DNA of 64,000 bases from Orbilia blumenaviensis (Eukaryota > Ascomycota > Orbiliomycetes > Orbiliales > Orbiliaceae), in assembly GCA_036872755.1 (NCBI GenBank), contig JAVHNS010000004.1:3162001-3226000 (forward strand), written 5' to 3'. The notes under the pieces are model-generated. The model did no database searches. It had not been told where the DNA came from and saw only the letters and a program-made list of their open reading frames with translations. The position numbers were made by a program, and so were the translations under genes. Of the stretch, positions 57,113 through 64,000 are shown piece by piece. Every line of letters begins with the position of its first letter. Position 1 is the stretch's first letter.

Positions 57113-60100
57113 ATGGCGGCCCACAGGAACTTCCTACCGCCTACCCTCACAAGCAAGGATGAGTCCAGACACCCCTCACCTTCGCCATTCCACCTCAGCA
57201 TCCCCGGCGGCACAACCAGAAGAATAATCACCGACACCTCGTCTGGATATGTTGCTCCTAAGTTTGAGGGCAAGGAGCAGCAGATGGAAGCCGGTAAGCT
57301 CCTATTTTCTCGTCAATTGCAGCTGCACCTGCATATCTGCAGTTACGTATTTATTGTGGTGGAGAGATAGCTAATTTGGTTGGTTCGGGGCAGTCATTGG
57401 CACCATTGAGGCTTCCGGATTCATTCCTGCTGCCTTCATTGACGACGAAGTCGAGTGGTTTTACACTAAGCTTGGAATCGACGGTATTTACCCTTATCGG
57501 TTATGATGATAAAAGCAGTCAATTGGGCGCGTTTCTAATTGGTTTTGTTGCAGACATGTACTTCAAATCCGAGTCCGTTGAGACTATCGCCAACCACATC
57601 CTCGCCCTCTACGCCGGCAAGGTCGCCGCCTTCTCTAGAGCTGACAAGCGTCTTGAGATCAGATTAGACCGCGAAGGCACCGGTACGTTCCCTACTTACT
57701 CGGTATAATCGATTCTCGGGATTTAAAAGGCTAATTGTGTGGAATTAGATCACGCCGTCTACATCGATACGTCCAGACCCGGTGTCTCTGTCGAGGAAGG
57801 CCCCCGATACGAAACCCGCATCGACGAAAAGTACCTGAACGACTCCCACCCAGGCAAGGCTTACAGAGTCGAGACTTTCCGCTCCGTCGAGTCTCTCGGT
57901 GGAGACAGCAATGCTCAATTGCGATGCTACTTCGTCTACCAGTGTCAATTCGAGGAGACCCAGCCTAACGAGAACGAGACCGATATCACCAAGATTGCGG
58001 ACAAGATGTTCCTCGAAAAGGCCTCCGAGAACACCAAGCAGCTCTACGGAGACATTGTCCAGGCCGTTGTCGAGAGAACCGGCCCGGTCATTGAGATGTT
58101 CGAGGTTCAGGGCACCCGCGAGAAGCGTCTTATCATTGGTTACAGACAGCGAAGTGCTAAGGGTCTGTTCAGCGCCATGAGCGACCTTTATCACTACTAC
58201 GGTGTTACTTCTGCCCGAAAGTACGTCGAGCAGTTCTCCAACGGTGTTACCGTCATGTCGCTCTACTTGATGCCGACTGGCTCCGGTCCCGCCGCCAAGC
58301 ACCCACCAATTGAGGCCTCCATCCACCAGATCATGAAGGAAGTCTCTCTGTTGTACTGTATCCCGCAGAACAATTTCCAGAAGCACTTCATCCGTGGAGA
58401 CCTTAGTCTTCAGGAGACTATCTACGCCCATTGCGTTTCGATCTTCATTACCCATTTCCTCAACAGACTCGGTAACGAGTACAGCTCGCTTTTGAGCCTT
58501 TTGGACTCGAATAATACCGCCCACATTGAGGTCTTAACCAAGATCAAGCGTCGTCTCCGTCAGGAAACCTTCACTGCTGAATACATCACCGAGATTATCT
58601 CTGAGTACCCACAGCTCGTCCGCCCACTCTATCTGCAGTTCGCCAATACCCACTATGTCCAGACCCGCGGCGAGACCGACGACTTCATCCCAACTCTCTC
58701 CTACCAGAGGCTGCGTCAAGACCCAGTCCTCAAGCCTGAGGAGATCGTTAACCACATCCGCACAACCGTCGCCAATGATCACCAGGCTACTGTTATGGAG
58801 TCCTTCCAGCTGTTCAATCAGCACGTCCTCAAGACCAACTTCTACACCCCGACAAAGGTCGCCTTGAGCTTCCGTTTCAACCCAGCTTTCTTGCCATCGA
58901 TCGAGTACCCACAACCTCTCTACGGAATGTTCCTCGTTATTGGATCTGAATTCCGAGGTTTCCACCTCCGCTTCCGAGACATCGCCCGTGGAGGTATCCG
59001 TATCGTCAAGAGCAGGAACCGTGAGGCATATGCCATCAACGTCCGCAGCATGTTCGATGAGAACTACAATCTCGCGAACACCCAGCAGCGCAAGAACAAG
59101 GATATCCCAGAAGGTGGTAGCAAGGGTGTCGTGCTCCTCGACTACAATTCGCAGGACAAGGCCACCCAAGCCTTCCAGAAGTATATCGACTCTGTTCTTG
59201 ATTTGCTTCTGCCTCCTACTTCTCCTGGTATCAAGGACCCCATTGTTGATCTCCACGGCAAGCCTGAGATCTTGTTCATGGGACCTGATGAGAACACTGC
59301 CAGTCTTGTCAACTGGGCTACCGAGCACGCCCGCATCCGTGGTGCTCCATGGTGGAAGTCCTTCTTCACCGGCAAGTCTCCACGCCTTGGTGGTATTCCA
59401 CACGACGAGTACGGCATGACCTCTTTGAGTGTTCGCGAGTACGTTTTGGGTATCTACCGCAAGCTTAAGATCGATCCCTCGCTTGTTCGAAAGATGCAGA
59501 CCGGTGGACCTGATGGCGATCTTGGTTCCAACGAAATCCTTCTCTCCAATGAGAAGTACGTTGCTATTGTCGATGGTAGCGGTGTTTTGGTTGACCCCAA
59601 CGGCCTCGACCGCGACGAGCTCATCCGCCTCGCCAAGAAGCGTGTGATGATCTCTGAGTTCGATATCACTAAGCTCTCCAAGCAGGGTTATCGCGTTCTA
59701 GTCGACGAGAGCAAGATCAAGCTCCCCAGCGGCGAGTATGTCCCCAACGGTACCATCTTCCGCAACACCTTCCATCTCAAGGATATTGGTGTCGACATCT
59801 TCACTCCATGTGGTGGTCGTCCTGAGGCTATTGAGTCTGGCAATGTTGGCCAGCTTATTGACGAGGACGGCAAATCGAAGATTCCATATATTGTTGAAGG
59901 TGCCAACCTCTTCATCTCTCAAGATGCAAAGATCAGACTCGAGAAGGCTGGTGCCATCCTCTTCAAGGACGCGTCGGCGAACAAGGGTGGTGTCACTTCT
60001 TCCTCGCTCGAAGTTTTGGCGTCTCTTTCCTTCGATGACGCCGGTTTCGTTGAAAACATGTGCGTGAAGGAGGACGGCTCCCGCCCCGAGTTCTATGGCG

Positions 60101-60581
60101 AGTATGTCAAGGAAGTCCAGAACATCATCAAGAACAACGCACGTCTCGAGTTCGAAGCCATCTGGGCCGAACACGAGCGCACTGGTCGCCCACGCTCCCT
60201 CATCTCCGACGACCTCTCCTACGCGATCACCAATCTCGACGAAGAGCTGCAGAAGACTTCTCTGTGGGCTGATGTTGAGTTGAGGAAGAACGTTTTGGGG
60301 GCCGCGTTGCCAGGTTTGTTGGTCAAGAAGTTGGGACTCGAGACCTTGGTCAAGAGGGTTCCGGAGGGATATTTGAAGGCCATCTTCGGCAGTTATTTGG
60401 CCAGTCGTTTCGTTTACCGATGTGGACCAAGTGCTAGCCCGCTGGCGTTCTATAGCTTGTGAGTATCTCCTTTCTTTTATCTATTGGTTTATTGGGATAA
60501 GTGCTAATTGGTTTGAATAGTATGACCACTTTGACAAAGAACATCCACGAGAACGGAAGCAGCGCGCTTAATGGTATTTAA
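57113..60581 (+). CDS. GDH2: NAD-specific glutamate dehydrogenase, large type
   Basis: Exons 57113-57293, 57394-57483, 57554-57682, 57749-60458 and 60521-60581 join in phase to 1056 residues, the usual size of fungal NAD-GDH. The long N-terminal part is regulatory. The catalytic core shows RDIARGGIRIVKSRNREAYA (from about 543) and KNKDIPEGGSKGVVLLDY (about 581-598) with the active Lys. GPDENTASLVNWATEHAR follows, then the nucleotide-binding TGGPDGDLGSNE (about 718-729), TPCGGRPEAI, and IVEGANLFISQDA. The enzyme deaminates glutamate to 2-oxoglutarate and ammonium with NAD, feeding carbon from amino acids into the citric acid cycle; in fungi it is repressed by sugar. The C-terminal exon is short (NIHENGSSALNGI end). 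The first ATG after the CT-rich leader is used. Confidence 0.96.
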
Positions 60582-61306
60582 ACCGCTATACACGAAAAGA
60601 GAAAGAAAGAAATAAAGGGAACATAGAGAAAAAAGCAATCGGATAACGGGATACGGGGTTTTTAGGACACTTCTTTCTTCAACTTTAATGGTTTTTTTTG
60701 TTTTGAGGAGTTTACAGCTGCTATGTATGCTTTTGATAGATTTTGTCTTTTTTTACTATCACTTTTTACTTGGTTAATGCTGCCGTTTGTGCTTCTTCAA
60801 GGGGAGTTTTTATAACGTGAAAAGCTGAGGGGATAAAAGCAGGGGGTGATGAATGGATTCTTTTTTCAATATCCTTGACTCTGTGCTCTACAGTCGTGCC
60901 TGTGATAGATGCTTTAGTTATTGTAGAGATGCGAAGCGTGCACGTACAGTAAAACTCGCCTGGCTTTGCACGCGGCAATGCTTATAGGTTGTTAGTTCGT
61001 GAGGTAATCGAAATAAAACTAGTGAAGAATATATCGTTATATCATATCAGGCTTATTAAGGTCTTGAAGGAGAAGTTGAATCTAGTAGTTGCAATTGGAG
61101 ATAGCTATAGATAGAACGGGCTTGGTCGGATAACGTCGGTCTTTTTCGACGTCTGTATCTTTGATGCGCCGGATTGGCGATATATAGGTAAATAGAGGGG
61201 TGTAGTCGGGTTTACGCGGCCCAAAAAGTCCTCCTTAGTCTACGGGTAGCTTAGTCTATGGGTAGCTGTAGACTATAGAGCTGGTGCCTCGCTCGAGGAT
61301 GTATAT
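60582..61306. other. 3' flank of GDH2 and spacer
   Basis: No gene seen. It contains a small inverted repeat, TAGTCTAC at 61236-61243 and GTAGACTA at 61268-61275, with a direct AGTCTAYGGGTAGCT repeat inside. Confidence 0.55.
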
Positions 61307-61338
61307 TGACGTCATTTGTGTCACGTGGTACCACGTGA
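61307..61338. promoter_or_regulatory. CRE site plus 18-bp palindrome with two CACGTG boxes
   Basis: TGACGTCA (61307-61314) is a perfect ATF/CREB site. Seven bases later comes the perfect palindrome TCACGTGGTACCACGTGA (61321-61338), which holds two CACGTG boxes. A further CACGTG lies at 61413-61418 and a TATA-like GTATATAA at 61497-61504. The arrangement looks like a strong, regulated bHLH/bZIP promoter pointing right. Confidence 0.6.
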
Positions 61339-61499
61339 TTGAATGAAAGCGTGTGGCGTGTTGTGTTCTGCCAGGAGCTTCGCGAGGCTTCTCTGTGGCG
61401 CTCTCAGCATTTCACGTGACATGTGTGGCGCGCACAACGCAAAAACATTGTTGCAAATTTGTAACGCGAGTTTCCCTCGTCAGAGGCCGAGCGTGCGTA

Positions 61500-61835
61500 T
61501 ATAACCACCTTCTTCCCACGCTTCTTCTCCACGCTTTCTTCCTCCTCATCTTCACGCTTCCTCTTCGTCTTCGTCTTATTACAGCGCTTGACGCGTTCTT
61601 GTCTTTTATGTCTTTTATCTATCTATCTACCAAGTAGGGGCTTCGTGCTACCGACAATGGCTTCGTGCCACCATCCTCTATCTACCTATCAGTAGCTTCG
61701 TGCTACCATTCTCGGTTATATCGATCGATCGATTCGGTCTACGCTCTCTCTTTCGTATGGAGAGATTACATACATACATACATATACAAATACATACATA
61801 CATACGAATTACAACATGTCTATCCCTGAAAACAA
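61500..61835 (+). other. Leader and seven-codon open exon with donor, gene otherwise missing
   Basis: After a TATA box comes a CT-rich leader with three direct repeats of GCTTCGTGCTACC/GCTTCGTGCCACC (61630-61710) and a CATA microsatellite (about 61768-61806). An ATG at 61815 opens MSIPENK and is followed directly by a GTGAGA donor at 61836. No matching downstream exon is seen in the G-rich sequence beyond. It may be the start of a gene disrupted by an insertion, one continuing past the window, or chance. Confidence 0.35.
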
Positions 61836-61879
61836 GGTGAGATAGTACATGCAAGCCAACTTCCCAATGGGGGCTAAGG

Positions 61880-62230
61880 AGAAAAGTCCCCGGAAGCATG
61901 GCCCGGGGGGGGGTTGGGTTTTGTTTTTTTGTTCTTTCGTTTTTGTTTATATATATATGGACCGGGTAGGCGGGCGTGCTGAGAAAGAGGATGGGGGGAG
62001 TCAGACGCCCGCCGCCCGGAGGGGGGGGGTTGGCTGCCCAGAGCTCGGTCAGCGAAATGTGGGGTGGCCACTTTCATATAAGCGACGGCCCTTTGAGGGG
62101 AAGCGGGGAGGGGAGCTTTTTTTTTTTTTTTTTTTTTATGTATATGGACCGGGTAGGCAGGCGTGCTGAGAACGAGGATGGGGGGAGTCAGACGCCTGCC
62201 GCCCGGAGGGGGGGGGGGCTGGGCCTCAGG
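61880..62230 (+). repeat. Duplicated G-rich block, period about 187 bases
   Basis: The stretch from GGACCGGGTAGG at 61959 to the G run near 62030 is repeated from 62146 to about 62220 with few changes (shared GCGTGCTGAGAA, GAGGATGGGGGGAGTCAGACG, GCCGCCCGGAGGGG parts). A third partial copy (CCGGGTAGGCGGG, then CTGCCGCCCGG) lies at about 62350-62385. A T run precedes copy 2 at 62118-62137. Confidence 0.8.
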
Positions 62231-64000
62231 GCTCAGTCCACGGGATGTGGGGTGGGTCCCACATACGTCGTCGCTCCATGATGGCGGCTGGGGGGGTGGG
62301 GGACGGCCAGGAAATCATCCTGGCCAATGCAGTTGTCCCTTAATCGGTTTCCGGGTAGGCGGGGTCATACCTGCCGCCCGGTGGGGGAGGAGGGAGGGAG
62401 ACGATTGTCTTCCAGGGAGTCGCGACATAATCTAGCCGCCAGGTAAGTACTTAGTTCTATTGCTTTTGATAAAGGATATATTTTGGTTTTTTTTGAGACT
62501 AATGTTGATAATAATTATAGGCTGCATTGGGATCAAGGATCCCACATACGTCGTCGCTCTTAGAGCGCGGCGTCCTCCCCCCCAGGAAAATGCCGGGCCG
62601 GCCAGGGCAACCCTACCGCGGCAAGCTGGGTTGGGTCGTATTATCCGCCCAGTATACGATGGGTGGCGGGCGGTGTTATATATATTATGTATATCAGAGT
62701 CCCTGGGGGATGTTGTTGAGTTGATCCTCGGGGATGGGGAGGGCCGGGAGGGAGAGAGGGGGGAAAGGGAGGGGGGAGATGCGGTATGGTGGCTTGATGT
62801 GGGCCGCCCCCCTCCCCCCCTCCCACTCCAACTACATCCTGAAAATAGGATCGCGGCCGGCTAGCTCCTCTCCCAAAGAAGGGGCGCTGTGGGGGGCGGA
62901 CGGGGATCAAAACCCGCCGCCCCGTTTGTATATTGTCACGGTCCCGATTGGCTTTCACGATACGCTGGCCGCTGTTATACTACGCCGACTTTGAACGTTA
63001 TGGTCGGGTGGTGGTTGGTGGGGGGGAAGTCGGTGCCCCACTATGTTTGGTGAACCCTCCCCAGTTGGATGATGCCCCACCCCAGGCGGGGGTAGGGGCG
63101 GGGAGGGAGGAGGCGTACCTTGCGGCAATGGCCGATGGTTGGTGGGTGGTGGTGTATATATATTTCGAGCGGCCCGAAAGTGTAATGTGGGGGGTGGAAA
63201 TAATATTCGAATTTTTTTTTTATGTATATCAACAAAACGGTTCCCAAAAAAGCCCGCTTGGGGAATATGCTACGCTCCTCGTTATGACATGCCCGGCATT
63301 GCATGTGCGGGATACTCCATTGATTACCCCGCCCCCGCTATGTTGGGTGGGTAGGTGGATGGCCTGGCCGATATCAAACGCTTTCAGCTTGATTGCCTGT
63401 AAATCGTCGCAATCACGCAAAGGGAGCTAGAAACGGGTAGCCAGTTGGCACCCGTCGGGCGCGGGGGAAGGAGGTTATTACCGTCGTCACTCACTGACGA
63501 AGTATGTATACTGGCGAAGGACCTGCCGCAATGGCAGCAGCTTACCCCAACCCTCATTCGCGAGGGGGGGGTAGAAGATACTCCCAAGGCCCCTTTTTGT
63601 GTGGTCTGGGAGGGGAGGGGTTAGGGCCGGCCGAGGTTGGAAGCATGACTGATGTGGCTTCTTTTCCGTTCCCCGCTGATCCTATCATGGGGGGCGGCGG
63701 GGTGAGTAGAGCTAGAAGCGTAGCATTTGGAGATGGTGGTGGGCGCGCTTTACATATATATATACATATATATCGACTACAACCAAACTTTTCTCCCCAA
63801 CAGCATGGGGAAAAAATATGGCTGGCCTTTAACGGCCGCCATATATCACGGGCGTAGGAGGGACCCCCGCCCTTCCTCTTCCTCTTTTATCTTCAAGACA
63901 CAGAGGGTGGCCCTTGCCGGCGCGGGAAGTAGTCCCGTGTCTGGTTGGTTGACATCAGAACCTTGCTGCTGCATGCTTCATGGGGGCTTGCGGTTTCCCA
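62231..64000. other. G-rich, low-complexity sequence without a recognisable gene
   Basis: The plus strand is strongly G-rich, with many runs of 4-10 G, unlike the AT-rich rest of the window. CCCACATACGTCGTCGCTC occurs twice (62255-62273 and 62540-62558). Between these copies lies a textbook intron shape (GTAAGT at 62442, TTATAG at 62516-62521), but the flanks have no convincing protein. Overlapping frames at 62460-63857 are compositionally biased. No transposase or integrase motif is recognised. Confidence 0.45.

Noticed and set aside
57745..59403. Two long minus-strand frames (259 and 289 codons)
   Set aside because: They lie opposite exon 4 of NAD-glutamate dehydrogenase, whose protein is unmistakable; antisense frames of this kind arise from codon bias.
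62442..62521. Textbook intron in the G-rich island as proof of a gene
   Set aside because: The flanking sequence has stops in or near the junction in the frames tested and no protein similarity, so only the intron-like shape is noted.

Overview
This window looks like nuclear DNA of a filamentous ascomycete (Pezizomycotina). The evidence is short phase-consistent introns (about 45-110 bases, mostly GTAAGT/GTATGT-type donors and CTAAC/CTAAT-like branch points), CT-rich leaders before housekeeping genes, and fungal protein families: Clr5, CFEM-like, a PNP-NACHT-ankyrin STAND protein, VTC4, and NAD-glutamate dehydrogenase of the large type. The class or genus cannot be fixed from sequence alone. 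Coordinates of spliced genes span start codon to stop codon; exon limits are in the evidence, and in every spliced model the exon phases join.

Layout. 1-24 kb is an accessory-like, gene-poor part. It holds a secreted TupA-like periplasmic-binding-fold protein (1699-2760, -), a LURP-one/Tubby-like protein (5053-5917, -), a Clr5-domain protein (8000-10434, -), an orphan multi-pass membrane protein (12856-14253, +), a membrane-anchored zinc-finger protein with a highly charged repeat (15632-18249, -), a metzincin-like protein that has lost its zinc site (20346-21038, +), and a CFEM-like wall/membrane protein (22228-23055, -). AT-rich, repeat-bearing DNA separates these genes.

24-47 kb is dominated by F-box genes. 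Five single-exon proteins (24398-25069 -, 25428-26141 +, 26257-27042 -, 39153-40283 +, 45775-46806 +) share not only an F-box but also a middle H-x-[LI]-[FLI] beta segment and a C-terminal T-[IVL]-x-x-[FI] helix followed by a beta strand. A sixth F-box gene (36662-38546) is of another type. Between them lie a secreted orphan (27717-29095, -), the polyphosphate polymerase VTC4 (32637-35470, +) and a PNP-NACHT-ankyrin STAND protein (40803-44598, +).

47-61 kb is a conserved housekeeping part: cohesin kleisin RAD21 (47409-49428, -), a tiny Cys-rich conserved fungal protein in several small exons (52290-52621, +, with a possible longer isoform to 53099), and NAD-specific glutamate dehydrogenase (57113-60581, +).

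61-64 kb changes character. A strong promoter-like block (CRE site, an 18-bp palindrome with two CACGTG boxes, another CACGTG, TATA, CT-rich leader) leads to a seven-codon open exon, MSIPENK, followed by a splice donor. It then runs into G-rich, partly duplicated sequence with no recognisable gene, either a mobile or subtelomere-like insertion or a disrupted gene.

The genes do not form an obvious metabolic cluster. The most notable features are the F-box family with a shared undescribed architecture around a STAND gene, the eukaryotic TupA-like secreted protein, the zinc-site-less metzincin, the membrane-tethered zinc finger with a possibly retained intron, and the orphan promoter at 61.3 kb.
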